From contig NZ_LNUP01000011.1 in NCBI RefSeq assembly GCF_001512295.1, forward strand, positions 62,001 through 126,000: a DNA stretch of 64,000 nt, in the 5' to 3' direction. The stretch comes from Pseudomonas sp. EpS/L25 (GTDB taxonomy: Bacteria > Pseudomonadota > Gammaproteobacteria > Pseudomonadales > Pseudomonadaceae). Under the pieces are notes generated by a model. The model was not told the DNA's origin, searched no databases, and saw only the letters and a program-made list of their open reading frames with translations. A program made the position numbers and the translations under genes. Shown piece by piece: positions 7,688 through 16,369 of this stretch. The stretch's first letter is position 1. Each line of letters starts with the position of its first letter.

Positions 7688-9155
7688 AGCCAACCCCGTC
7701 GCCGCCTTCTTCGCCACCCTCGAAGCCCATGCCTGGGAGACCTTGCGCCCGGCGTTGGTCGGCAGCCGCGAGACCTGGAGCTACGCCCGGCTGCTACAGG
7801 AACTCAAGGCGCGCGCCGTCTGGCTGCGCGAGCACGGGGTGCAGCGCCTGGCACTGGATCTGCCCAACGGCCCGGAGCTGCTGGGCTGGGATCTGGCCGC
7901 CCTGCACGTCGGCATTCCCTGCGTGCTGCTGCCGGACTTCTTCAGCGCCGAGCAGCGCGCCCACGTACTACGGGACAGCGACGCCGACTTCTTGTTGGGC
8001 CGCGCCGAACGCAGCGCGGAGTGGACCGCCGCCGGCTTCACCGAGGCCGACGGCGCCTGGCGCCGGCCCATCGCCGAGTCCATCCCACTACCGGCCCGGA
8101 CCGCCAAGCTCACCTACACCTCCGGCACCACCGGCACGCCCAAGGGCGTCTGCCTCAGGGCAGCGGCCCTGCTGCGGGTCGCGACCAACCTGGAGGGCGC
8201 CAGCCGCCCCTTGGCGCCGCGGCGTCATCAGGTGCTGCTGTCCCTAGGCATCCTGCTGGAGAACCTTGGCGTCTACGCCGCCCTGCTGGCCGGTGCCGAG
8301 GTGCTGGTCCTGGATGACGCCGACCAGGGCATCACCGGCTCCACCAGTATCGACTGGGCGCGCCTGGCCGGTTGTCTGCAGCAGCGCCAGCCGCACAGTC
8401 TGATCCTCATGCCGCAGCTGTTGCAGGGGCTGGTGGAACTGGGTGAGCGCGGTCTGCTGCGGCTGGACGAACTGAGCTTCGCCGCCGTCGGCGGAGCGCC
8501 GCTGAGCGAAGCCCTACAGACGCGCGCCGCCGCGCTCGACCTACCGGTGTTCCAGGGCTACGGCCTGTCGGAGTGCGCCTCGGTGGTGGCCCTCAATCGC
8601 CCTGACGCCAACCGCCCGGGCAGCGTCGGCCAGCCCCTGCCCCACGTCCGCCTGCGCCTGGCCGCCGACGGTGAGGTGCTGGTCGGCGGCGTCGATTTCG
8701 CCGGCTACCTGGGCGAGCCCGGCAGCGCCTCCGACGAGGTGGCCACCGGCGATCTCGGCGAATTCGACGCCGACGGCTACCTCTATCTGCGCGGGCGCAA
8801 GAAACACCAGTTCAGCCTGGCCTCTGGACGCAACGTCGATCCGGGCTGGATCGAGGCCGAGCTCACCCAGGGCGGCCCCATCGCCCAGGCCTATGTCCAG
8901 GGCGAAGGCGCCCGGCACCTGGTGGCGCTGCTCTGGCCGCGGCAGCCGGACCTGCCCGACAGTTTTCTCGCCGACCAGGTCGCCTGCCTCAACCGGCGCC
9001 TGCCCGACTACGCCCGCATCGGCGCCTGGCAGCGCCTCGCCGCACCCTTCACCCCCGCCAACGGCCTGCTCACCGCGACCGGACGCCTACGCCGCGACGC
9101 CATCCAGGCGCAATACGCGGCCCTGCTCTCGGATCTTCTGGAGGTATACCCATGA
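7677..9155 (+). CDS. AMP-forming acyl/aryl ligase of the ANL superfamily
   Basis: A 492-aa adenylate-forming enzyme. Motifs in order: LTYTSGTTGTPKGVCL (A3, ATP loop), FQGYGLSECAS (A5), TGDLGEFDADGYLYLRGRKK (A7/A8) and the C-terminal TATGRLRRDAI (A10). It would activate a carboxylic acid as acyl-AMP and pass it to CoA, a carrier or the neighbouring GNAT-like protein. In A10 the catalytic lysine usual in TGKLRR-type motifs appears to be Arg470, which would weaken adenylation but not necessarily thioester formation. The ATG at 7677 was chosen because the preceding in-frame codons lie wholly inside the hemolysin-family gene. The downstream gene overlaps by ATGA. Confidence 0.85.
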   Translation: MSPEANPVAAFFATLEAHAWETLRPALVGSRETWSYARLLQELKARAVWLREHGVQRLALDLPNGPELLGWDLAALHVGIPCVLLPDFFSAEQRAHVLRDSDADFLLGRAERSAEWTAAGFTEADGAWRRPIAESIPLPARTAKLTYTSGTTGTPKGVCLRAAALLRVATNLEGASRPLAPRRHQVLLSLGILLENLGVYAALLAGAEVLVLDDADQGITGSTSIDWARLAGCLQQRQPHSLILMPQLLQGLVELGERGLLRLDELSFAAVGGAPLSEALQTRAAALDLPVFQGYGLSECASVVALNRPDANRPGSVGQPLPHVRLRLAADGEVLVGGVDFAGYLGEPGSASDEVATGDLGEFDADGYLYLRGRKKHQFSLASGRNVDPGWIEAELTQGGPIAQAYVQGEGARHLVALLWPRQPDLPDSFLADQVACLNRRLPDYARIGAWQRLAAPFTPANGLLTATGRLRRDAIQAQYAALLSDLLEVYP

Positions 9156-9835
9156 GTTTCTTCGCCACCCTGCAAGCCGCAACCGCCGCGGAACGCCAGG
9201 CGTTGTTCGAGGTGCCCATCATTCGCGCCGCCCTGAGCGGTGACGTCTCCCTGGAGAGCTATATCGCCTTCCTCGGCCAGGCCTTTTACCACGTGCGCCA
9301 CACCGCGCCGCTGATGATGGCCTGCGGCGCCCGGCTGCCGGCACGCCTGGAATGGCTGCGCGGTGCGGTCTGCGAATACATCGAGGAGGAATACGGCCAC
9401 GACCGGTGGATCCTCAACGACATCGCGGCCTGCGGCGGCGATGTCGAGGCGGTGCGTACCGGTCGCCCCGACCTGCCCATCGAGTTGATGGTCGCCTATC
9501 TCTACGACTTCATCGCCCGCGACAACCCGGTCGGGCTGTTCGGCATGGTCAACGTGCTCGAAGGCACCAGCATCGCCCTGGCCACCCAGGCCGCCGGTGC
9601 CATCCGCAGCGGCCTGGGTCTGCCGGCCACTGCCTTCAGCTACCTGGACTCCCACGGCAGCCTCGACCAGGAACACATGGCGACCTACCGCCAGCTGATG
9701 GATCGCCTGGACGACCCGACCGACCAGGCCGCGGTGATCCACGTCGCCAAGGTGGTCTATCGCCTCTACGCCGACATGTTCCGCAACTTGCCAGGAGCCG
9801 GTCAGCAGCCGGAGCAGCGCCATGCAGCTGCCTGA
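9152..9835 (+). CDS. Haem-oxygenase-like di-iron (HDO) protein, TenA-like fold
   Basis: A 227-aa all-helical protein with the ligand set of haem-oxygenase-like di-iron oxidases: Glu80 and His83 (EEYGHDRW), Glu137 (VLEGTS), and His168-x3-Asp172-x2-His175 (HGSLDQEH). Related enzymes oxidatively cleave or desaturate acyl or amino-acid-derived substrates (UndA, CADD, BesC types). Thiamine hydrolase TenA shares the fold but not these metal ligands. It is cotranscribed with a ligase and a reductase, suggesting an oxidation step on an activated acyl substrate. The substrate cannot be told from the sequence. ATGA overlap upstream, 14-bp overlap downstream. Confidence 0.85.
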   Translation: MSFFATLQAATAAERQALFEVPIIRAALSGDVSLESYIAFLGQAFYHVRHTAPLMMACGARLPARLEWLRGAVCEYIEEEYGHDRWILNDIAACGGDVEAVRTGRPDLPIELMVAYLYDFIARDNPVGLFGMVNVLEGTSIALATQAAGAIRSGLGLPATAFSYLDSHGSLDQEHMATYRQLMDRLDDPTDQAAVIHVAKVVYRLYADMFRNLPGAGQQPEQRHAAA

Positions 9836-10631
9836 TTGCCGCATCCTGCTCACCGGCGCCAGTGGCGGCATCGGCCTGCCGCTGGTGGAACAGCTCTGTA
9901 CCGGCGGTGCCCAGGTCCTGGCGGTGGCGCGTGACACGGGCGCCCTGCAGCCCCTGGTCGAGCGCTTCGGCACGCGGTTGCGCCTGCAGGGCGCCGACCT
10001 CACCCAGCGCCCTGACCGCCAGGCGGTACTGGCCGAAGCCAGCCGCGGCCAGGGCGTCAACGTGTTGCTCAACGCGGCCGGCAGCAACAGCTTCGCCCTG
10101 CTCGAAGCCCTCGACGAAGACGCCATCGACGCCATGCTGGCGGTCAACATCGGCGCCGCCATCCAGCTGACCCGCCTGCTGCTGCCGCTGCTGCGGCGCC
10201 AGCCGCGCGCGGTGGTCGCCCACATCGGCTCCACCCTGGGCTCCATCGGCTATCCGGGCTATGCGCCCTATTGCGCCAGCAAGTTCGCCTTGCGCGGCTT
10301 CACCCAGGCGCTGCGCCGCGAGCTGGCCGATACCCGTATCCGGGTGCTCTACGTCGCCCCGCGCGCCACCCGCACGGCGATGAACAGCCCAGCCGCCATG
10401 GCCCTGAACCAGGCGCTCAAGAGTCCGGTGGACGAGCCTGCCGTGGTCGCCAGCGCAGTGATCCGCGCGCTGGTCGAGGACCGCCAGGAGCTCTACCTAG
10501 GCTGGCCGGAAAAGCTCTTCGTGCGCCTCAACGGCCTGCTGCCCGGCCTGGTGGATCGAGCGCTGCGCCGCCAGTTGCCGGTCATCCGGCGCTTCACCGA
10601 TACCCCCCTCGTCCCGGAGAAACGTCCATGA
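9822..10631 (+). CDS. Short-chain dehydrogenase/reductase
   Basis: A 269-aa classical SDR. The NAD(P) motif TGASGGIG (about residues 12-19) follows strand RILL, then NAAG, and the catalytic Ser-Tyr-Lys as HIGSTLGSIGYPGYAPYCASK. The segment after the active site (APRATRTAMNS) resembles SDRs acting on lipid or fatty-acyl substrates, and the C-terminus is basic and hydrophobic (VRLNGLLPGLVDRALRRQLP), possibly membrane-associating. It would supply a redox step in the operon's pathway. It overlaps its neighbours by 14 bp and by ATGA. Confidence 0.85.
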   Translation: MQLPDCRILLTGASGGIGLPLVEQLCTGGAQVLAVARDTGALQPLVERFGTRLRLQGADLTQRPDRQAVLAEASRGQGVNVLLNAAGSNSFALLEALDEDAIDAMLAVNIGAAIQLTRLLLPLLRRQPRAVVAHIGSTLGSIGYPGYAPYCASKFALRGFTQALRRELADTRIRVLYVAPRATRTAMNSPAAMALNQALKSPVDEPAVVASAVIRALVEDRQELYLGWPEKLFVRLNGLLPGLVDRALRRQLPVIRRFTDTPLVPEKRP

Positions 10632-11275
10632 AGTTCCCCCGCCAGGCCCTCGGCCTGCTGCTCACCGCCCTGCTCGCCAGCCCCTTCGCCCTGGCCGAGG
10701 ACGCACAGCGACTGGCGCAGATCCAGCAGCGCTGGGCCGAGATCCAGTACCGCCTGCCGGCTGGCGAGAAGACCGCCGCCTTCGCGCAGCTGGCCGGACA
10801 GGCCCGCGCCTTCACCCAGGCCGAACCCCAGTCGGCGCCAGCCTGGATCTGGCAGGGCATCGTGCTCAGCAGCTGGGCCGGCGCCCAGGGCGGCCTCGGC
10901 GCCCTCGGCAAGGTCAAGGAAGCCCGGACCGACCTGGAACAGGCGCTCAAGCTCGATCCCAACGCCCTGCAGGGCTCGGCCTACACCAGTCTCGCCGCGC
11001 TCTACGACCGGGTACCCGGCTGGCCCATCGGCTTCGGCGACGCCAGCGAAGCCGACCGGCTGTTGCAGCAGGCACTCGCCCGCAACCCCAGCGGCATCGA
11101 TACCCTATACTTCTGGGGCGACCACCTGTATCGCCAGAAGCGCTACGCCGAGGCGCGCACCGCCCTGCTCCAGGCGCAGCAGGCGGCGCCGCGCCCCGGC
11201 CGCGAACTGGCCGACCAGGGCCGGCAGGGCGAGATCGCGGCCCTGCTCAAGGACGTCGACCAAAAGCTGAACTGA
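10628..11275 (+). CDS. Exported TPR protein
   Basis: A 215-aa protein with a clean Sec signal peptide (KFPRQALGLLLTALLASPFA then LAED) and TPR-like helices (LEQALKLDPNALQGSAYTSL, LLQQALARNPSGIDTLYFWG, YAEARTALLQAQQAAP). It would be periplasmic or, if the cell envelope retains it, membrane-peripheral. It probably scaffolds protein contacts for the operon product or its sensing, which is inference. The ATG at 10628 overlaps the SDR stop (ATGA); the long upstream open frame lies within the SDR gene. Confidence 0.8.
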   Translation: MKFPRQALGLLLTALLASPFALAEDAQRLAQIQQRWAEIQYRLPAGEKTAAFAQLAGQARAFTQAEPQSAPAWIWQGIVLSSWAGAQGGLGALGKVKEARTDLEQALKLDPNALQGSAYTSLAALYDRVPGWPIGFGDASEADRLLQQALARNPSGIDTLYFWGDHLYRQKRYAEARTALLQAQQAAPRPGRELADQGRQGEIAALLKDVDQKLN

Positions 11276-11285
11276 CGAGGGGCCC

Positions 11286-11945
11286 ATGCGCGTCCTGCTC
11301 ATCGAAGACGATCCCGACCTCGGCGCGGGCATCCGCTCCAGTCTGCGGGAAGAAGGCTATACCCTGGACTGGCTCAAGGATGGCGAAAGCGCCGTCCACG
11401 CCCTGCGCGAGGAAGGCTTCGACCTGGTGGTGCTCGACCTCGGGCTGCCGCGCCTGGACGGCATCCAGGTGCTGCGCCAGAGCAGGGCGAATGGTCTCAC
11501 CACCCCGGTGCTGATCCTCACCGCCCGCGACGACACCGAAGACCGGGTCGCCGGCCTGGACGCCGGCGCCGACGACTACCTGGTCAAGCCCTTCGACATC
11601 AAGGAACTCAAGGCCCGCCTGCGCGCCCTGCTGCGCCGCCGCAACGGGCCCTCGCAGCTCCAGCTCGAAGGCGGTGGCATCCTCCTCGACCCGGCCACCC
11701 GCCGGGTCACCTTCGAAGGCCAACCGATCAACCTCACCCCGCGCGAATACCAGCTCCTGCACGAACTGCTGGCCAATCCCGGCAAGATCTTCAGCCGTGA
11801 TCGCCTTATGGGCCTGCTCTACGGCTGGGACGAAGGCGTGGAGAGCAACACCCTGGAAGTCCACATCTACAACCTGCGCAAGAAACTGCGCGCCGACCTG
11901 ATCCGCACCGTCCGGGGCATCGGCTATCGGCTCGAATGCCCATGA
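11286..11945 (+). CDS. OmpR-family response regulator (PmrA/QseB type)
   Basis: A 219-aa regulator with receiver acidic residues EDD (7-9), phospho-acceptor Asp51 in LVVLDLGLPRLDG, TARDD and KPFDIKELKARL, followed by a winged helix ending in TLEVHIYNLRKKL and RTVRGIGYRLE. It follows the TPR gene by 10 bp and overlaps the kinase gene, so it belongs to the operon starting at 7013. A CTTCAG direct repeat upstream of that operon (6951-6967) is its likely target. Confidence 0.9.
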   Translation: MRVLLIEDDPDLGAGIRSSLREEGYTLDWLKDGESAVHALREEGFDLVVLDLGLPRLDGIQVLRQSRANGLTTPVLILTARDDTEDRVAGLDAGADDYLVKPFDIKELKARLRALLRRRNGPSQLQLEGGGILLDPATRRVTFEGQPINLTPREYQLLHELLANPGKIFSRDRLMGLLYGWDEGVESNTLEVHIYNLRKKLRADLIRTVRGIGYRLECP

Positions 11946-13318
11946 CCTCCATCCGCCGCCGCACCGTCGGCCTGGTATTGACGCTACTCTTGATCGGCAC
12001 CCTGCTGATCGCCCTCACCAACATTCACGACAGCCAGCGCGAGATCGGCGAGATCTACGACGCCCAGCTGGCGCAGAGCGCCCGCATCCTCCAGGGCATG
12101 CTGCGCGCCGCGCCCCGCGCCGAGGGCCGCCAGGCGCTGCACGAAAGCGTCACCGCGGCGCTCGCCGAAGCCACCGACAGCCCCTACGGCCATCGCTACG
12201 AGGCCAAGATGGCCTTCCAGGCCTGGAACGCCAGCGGGGCGCCGCTGATGCGTTCGCCCAACGCCCCGGCCTTCGCCCTGCCGACCACCCCCGGCTTCAC
12301 CGAGCTGATCCTGGACGGCGAAGGCTGGTACGGCTTCCTGCTGCCCGATCCCGACCACGACCTGATGCTCTGGGTCGGCGAGCGCGACGAAGTACGTGCC
12401 GACCTGGTCCGCCGCATCCTGCGCCATACCCTCACCCCGCACCTGATCGGCCTGGTGCTGCTCTCGCTGCTGGCCTGGCTGGCGATCGGCTGGGGGCTGC
12501 GACCGCTGCGGCGCATGGCGGCGCTGATCCGCCACCGTGATCCGGAATCCCTGCAACCGCTACGCCTCGATCCGCTGCCGCGCGAACTCGAACCCATGCA
12601 GGCCGCGCTCAACCGCCTGCTCCTGCAGATCGAACAGCTGCTACAACGCGAGCGCCGGTTCATCGCCGATGCCGCCCATGAGCTGCGCACTCCGCTGGCA
12701 GTGCTGCGCCTGCACGCCCAGAACGCCCTGTCCGCGCAAACGGGCGGCGCTCGCGACGAAGCCTTGAAGTTCGTCGTCAGCGGCACCGATCGCCTGACCC
12801 GGGTGGTCAACCAGTTGCTGATCCTCGCCCGCCTGGAACCCCGGCCGAGCTGGAGCGACGAACAGCGCTTCGACCTGCGTACCGCCGTCGGCGCTACCCT
12901 TGAAGAGCTGGGGCCCTGGATTCTCGACAAGGGCTTCGACCTCAGCTTCGAGGCGCCGCCCACCCAGGCCCGGGTCCGGGGCGACAGCGCCATGCTCGGC
13001 ATCGCCCTGCAGAACCTGCTGACCAACGCGGTCAACGTCTCGCCCCCCGGCGGTGAAATCCAGGTCCGCCTGGACGTCGGTGACGACTGGGCGGACATCC
13101 TCATCCTCGACCAGGGGCCTGGTATCCCCGCCACGGTACTGCCGCGGCTGTTCGAACGCTTCTACAGCAGCGGCGCGGCCAACGGCGCCGGCCTGGGCCT
13201 GTCCATCGTGCAGACCGTGGCCCAGCACCTGAACGGCCGTATCGAACTGGGCAACCAGCCGGACGGCGGCGCCTGCGCCCGCCTCGGCCTGCCGCTGCTG
13301 CCTGCCGCTGGCGCCTGA
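11942..13318 (+). CDS. Sensor histidine kinase (QseC/PmrB type)
   Basis: A 458-aa kinase with two transmembrane segments (about residues 7-27 and 160-180) around a periplasmic domain of some 130 residues, then a HAMP-like linker, the H-box DAAHELRTPLAVLRLHA, NLLTNAVNVSPPGG, DQGPGIP and GAGLGLSIVQTVA. It pairs with the preceding regulator. The ATG at 11942 makes an ATGA overlap with the regulator stop; an ATG two codons upstream is equally possible. The signal sensed is unknown; the exported TPR protein of the same operon could be involved. Confidence 0.88.
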   Translation: MTSIRRRTVGLVLTLLLIGTLLIALTNIHDSQREIGEIYDAQLAQSARILQGMLRAAPRAEGRQALHESVTAALAEATDSPYGHRYEAKMAFQAWNASGAPLMRSPNAPAFALPTTPGFTELILDGEGWYGFLLPDPDHDLMLWVGERDEVRADLVRRILRHTLTPHLIGLVLLSLLAWLAIGWGLRPLRRMAALIRHRDPESLQPLRLDPLPRELEPMQAALNRLLLQIEQLLQRERRFIADAAHELRTPLAVLRLHAQNALSAQTGGARDEALKFVVSGTDRLTRVVNQLLILARLEPRPSWSDEQRFDLRTAVGATLEELGPWILDKGFDLSFEAPPTQARVRGDSAMLGIALQNLLTNAVNVSPPGGEIQVRLDVGDDWADILILDQGPGIPATVLPRLFERFYSSGAANGAGLGLSIVQTVAQHLNGRIELGNQPDGGACARLGLPLLPAAGA

Positions 13319-13378
13319 GCACTCGACCTGCACCCGCCGTTCCGGCAAGGTGATGGCCACGGGCGATAGGGGACAGCC

Positions 13379-14716
13379 ATGGAACATCAGGTCTATCTGG
13401 TCGATGACGAAGCCAGCATCCGCGAAGCGGTGCGCCAGTGGCTGGAACTGTCCGGGCTGCAGGTGCGACTGTTCGCCCGCGCCGAGGACTGCCTGGCGGC
13501 GGTGACCCCGGACTTCGCCGGGGTAGTGGTCAGCGACGTGCGCATGCCCGGCATGGACGGCCTGGTCCTGCTGGAGCGCCTGCAGGCGCTGGATCGCGAC
13601 CTGCCGGTGATCCTGCTCACCGCCCATGGCGATGTAGCCCTGGCGGTGACCGCCATGCGCCAGGGCGCCTACGACTTCCTGGAAAAGCCCTTCAGCCCCG
13701 AAGCCCTGCTGGGCGGTCTTGGCCGCGCCCTGGAGAAGCGCCGCCTGGTGCAGGAGAACCGCCAGCTGCATCGCCGCGCCGACGACCAGAGCGCCCTCGC
13801 CCGGCGCCTGCTGGGCGTCTCCCCCGGCATCGTCCGCCTGCGCCGGCAGATCCTCGACCTGGCGCCGACCCCGGTGAACGTCCTGCTGCGCGGCGAGACC
13901 GGCAGCGGCAAGGAACTGGTCGCCCGCTGCCTGCACGACTTCGGCCCGCGCGCCGGCAAGGCCTTCGTCGCCCTCAACTGCGCGGCCATTCCCGAGCAGC
14001 TGTTCGAGAGCGAGTTGTTCGGCCACGAGAGCGGTGCCTTCACCGGTGCCCAGGGCAAGCGCATCGGCAAGCTGGAATACGCCAATGGCGGCACCCTGTT
14101 CCTCGACGAGATCGAGAGCATGCCCCTGGCGCAGCAGGTCAAGCTGCTCAGGGTGCTGCAGGAGCAACGCCTGGAACGGCTGGGCTCCAACCAGAGTATC
14201 GCCCTGGACCTGCGCATCGTTGCCGCGACCAAGCCGGACCTGCTCGAAGAAGCCCGTGCCGGGCGCTTCCGCGAAGACCTGGCCTACCGCCTCAATGTCG
14301 CCGAACTGCAGCTGCCACCACTGCGCGCCCGGCGCGAAGACATCCCGCTGCTGTTCGACCACTTCCTCGTCGAGGCCGGCGCCCGCCTGGGCCGTCCGGC
14401 CGCACCGCCCAGCGCGGCGCGATTGGCCCAGCTGCTCGGCCACGGCTGGCCAGGCAACGTCCGCGAACTGGCCAATGCCGCCGAGCGCGAAGTCCTCGGC
14501 CTGGGCGCCCCCGCCAGCGCGGCCCCCAGCCATTCCCTGGCCGACCAGTTGGAAGCCTTCGAGGCCCAGTGCCTGCGCGCCGCCCTGGCCCGCCACGGCG
14601 GCGAGATCAAGGCGGTGATGGACGAGCTGCAACTGCCGCGGCGCACCCTCAACGAGAAGATGCAACGCCATGGCCTGATCCGCGCCGACTTCCTCGACGG
14701 CCCCGAGGGCGACTGA
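13379..14716 (+). CDS. Sigma54-dependent response regulator, DctD/MifR type
   Basis: A 445-aa NtrC-family activator: receiver with Asp53 (VVSDVRMPGMDG) and KPFSPEALL, AAA+ domain with Walker A GETGSGKE, the sigma54-contacting loop ESGAFTGAQ and Walker B GGTLFLDEIES, then a Fis-type helix-turn-helix (ALARHGGEIKAVMDELQLPRRTLNEKM). It lies directly upstream of a 2-oxoglutarate-type transporter with a sigma54 promoter and two palindromic enhancers, as for MifR and KgtP/PcaT control in P. aeruginosa (from memory). The cognate kinase is probably the DctB/MifS-like gene at 4915-6663. Confidence 0.85.
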   Translation: MEHQVYLVDDEASIREAVRQWLELSGLQVRLFARAEDCLAAVTPDFAGVVVSDVRMPGMDGLVLLERLQALDRDLPVILLTAHGDVALAVTAMRQGAYDFLEKPFSPEALLGGLGRALEKRRLVQENRQLHRRADDQSALARRLLGVSPGIVRLRRQILDLAPTPVNVLLRGETGSGKELVARCLHDFGPRAGKAFVALNCAAIPEQLFESELFGHESGAFTGAQGKRIGKLEYANGGTLFLDEIESMPLAQQVKLLRVLQEQRLERLGSNQSIALDLRIVAATKPDLLEEARAGRFREDLAYRLNVAELQLPPLRARREDIPLLFDHFLVEAGARLGRPAAPPSAARLAQLLGHGWPGNVRELANAAEREVLGLGAPASAAPSHSLADQLEAFEAQCLRAALARHGGEIKAVMDELQLPRRTLNEKMQRHGLIRADFLDGPEGD

Positions 14717-14721
14717 CCCGC

Positions 14722-14775
14722 GATAGGCGGAAATCCGCTTATCGATGTAGTCGACCTGGCGGACTTCCGCCTATC
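14722..14775 (+). promoter_or_regulatory. Two enhancer palindromes (UAS) upstream of kgtP
   Basis: GGCGGA-AA-TCCGCT (14726-14739) and GGCGGA-CT-TCCGCC (14758-14771), both flanked by ATAGG- or CTAT-like bases, have centres 32 bp apart, three helical turns. The second core is perfect and the first has one mismatch. They lie 44-93 bp upstream of the sigma54 core, as expected for a DctD/MifR-type activator. Confidence 0.7.
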
Positions 14776-14814
14776 CAATCACCGCAAATCCAGCCAGGAC
14801 GCCCCTTCGCGGCT

Positions 14815-14830
14815 TGGCACGCCCGCTGCA
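14815..14830 (+). promoter_or_regulatory. Sigma54 promoter of kgtP
   Basis: TGGCAC-GCCCG-CTGCA fits the -24/-12 consensus TGGCAC-N5-TTGCA with one mismatch and correct spacing. It is 55 bp upstream of the transporter start. Confidence 0.8.
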
Positions 14831-14885
14831 ATAGCCCTTGTCGACGCCTCGAGCGCACCAATAACAACGACAAGAGGACTACCCT

Positions 14886-16193
14886 GTGGATAGCACCGCT
14901 ACCCTCACGACCGGCCAGGCCGCGCCCAAGACCACCTCGCAACGCATCAAGTCCATCTTCAGCGGTTCCGTCGGCAACCTGGTCGAATGGTTCGACTGGT
15001 ACGTCTACGCAGCCTTCTCGCTGTATTTCGCCAAGGCCTTCTTCCCCCAGGGCGACCAGACCGCCCAGCTGCTCAACGTCGCCGCCATCTTCGCCGTGGG
15101 TTTCCTCATGCGCCCCATCGGCGGCTGGCTGATGGGCCTCTACGCCGACAAGGCCGGACGCAAGGCCGCGCTGATGGTCTCGGTGGTCATGATGTGCGCC
15201 GGCTCCCTGATCATCGCCCTCACCCCCAGCTACGCCACCATCGGCGTCGCCGCGCCGGTCATGCTGGTGCTGGCGCGCCTGCTGCAGGGCCTCTCCGTGG
15301 GCGGTGAGTACGGCACCTCCGCCACCTACCTGAGCGAGATGGCCACCAAGGAAAGCCGCGGCTTCTACTCCAGCTTCCAGTACGTGACCCTGATCTCCGG
15401 TCAGCTGCTGGCCCTGGCCACCCTGATCGTGCTGCAGCAGACCCTCACCGTCGAGCAGCTGGAAAGCTGGGGCTGGCGCATCCCCTTCGTCATCGGCGCC
15501 GCCTGCGCCGTGACCGCCCTCTACCTGCGCCGCGGCATGGAAGAGACCAGCTCCTTCACCAAGGCCGAGAAGCCCAAGGAATCCCTGATGCGCACCCTGG
15601 CGCGGCATCCCAAGGAGCTCTTCACCGTGGTCGGCCTGACCATGGGCGGCACCCTGGCCTTCTACACCTACACCACCTACATGCAGAAGTACCTGGTCAA
15701 CTCGGTGGGCATGAGCAAGACCGACGCCACCTCCATCTCGGCGGCCACCCTGTTCATCTTCATGCTGCTGCAGCCCGTCGTCGGCGCCCTCTCCGACAAG
15801 ATCGGCCGCCGTCCGGTGCTGATCGCCTTCGGCGTGCTGGGTACCCTGTTCACCTATCCGATCCTGACCGCCCTGGGCAGCGTCACCACCTGGTGGGGCG
15901 CCTTCTGGCTGATCATGGCGGCGCTGGTGATCGTCAGCTTCTACACCTCGATCAACGCCGTGGTGAAGGCCGAACTGTTCCCCACCGAGATCCGCGCCCT
16001 CGGCGTCGGCCTGCCCTACGCCCTGACCGTGTCCATCTTCGGCGGCACCGCCGAGTACGTGGCCCTGTGGTTCAAGAGCATCGGCCTGGAGAGCGGCTAC
16101 TACTGGTACGTGACCGGCTGCATCGCCTGCTCGCTGCTGGTCTACGTCTTCATGAAGGATACCCGCGACCACTCGCGCATCGTCCACGAATAA
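14886..16193 (+). CDS. kgtP: 2-oxoglutarate/dicarboxylate:H+ symporter, MHS family
   Basis: A 435-aa major-facilitator permease with 12 predicted membrane segments. The family signatures GNLVEWFDWYVYAAFSLYFA, MRPIGGWLMGLYADKAGRK, ARLLQGLSVGGEYGTSATYL and the repeat-half motif LSDKIGRRPVL place it in the metabolite:H+ symporter family, closest in pattern to KgtP. It would import 2-oxoglutarate across the inner membrane. It starts at GTG 14886 behind AAGAGGA. Regulation through sigma54 and the upstream activator is well supported by the promoter layout. A close dicarboxylate relative cannot be excluded. Confidence 0.85.
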   Translation: MDSTATLTTGQAAPKTTSQRIKSIFSGSVGNLVEWFDWYVYAAFSLYFAKAFFPQGDQTAQLLNVAAIFAVGFLMRPIGGWLMGLYADKAGRKAALMVSVVMMCAGSLIIALTPSYATIGVAAPVMLVLARLLQGLSVGGEYGTSATYLSEMATKESRGFYSSFQYVTLISGQLLALATLIVLQQTLTVEQLESWGWRIPFVIGAACAVTALYLRRGMEETSSFTKAEKPKESLMRTLARHPKELFTVVGLTMGGTLAFYTYTTYMQKYLVNSVGMSKTDATSISAATLFIFMLLQPVVGALSDKIGRRPVLIAFGVLGTLFTYPILTALGSVTTWWGAFWLIMAALVIVSFYTSINAVVKAELFPTEIRALGVGLPYALTVSIFGGTAEYVALWFKSIGLESGYYWYVTGCIACSLLVYVFMKDTRDHSRIVHE

Positions 16194-16369
16194 CCGCTCG
16201 TCCCGGGGTGCGGGCCTCTCGGTCGCAAGATTCGTCCGTCCGGCCCGCCCCTCTTTGCCTGGGCTTTCCGGCGCGCCATGGTAGCGCCACCGGCAGCCGT
16301 CGCATCGGCCGTTCTTCCCGGCCAATGTGGCGAGTTCGCCCCCTCCTCCCAAGCCCCGGTTACACACTC

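Noticed and set aside
12641-14671. 676-codon minus-strand open frame opposite the kinase and sigma54 activator
   Set aside because: Shadow of two well-supported plus-strand genes; product rich in Q, A and G without any family motif.
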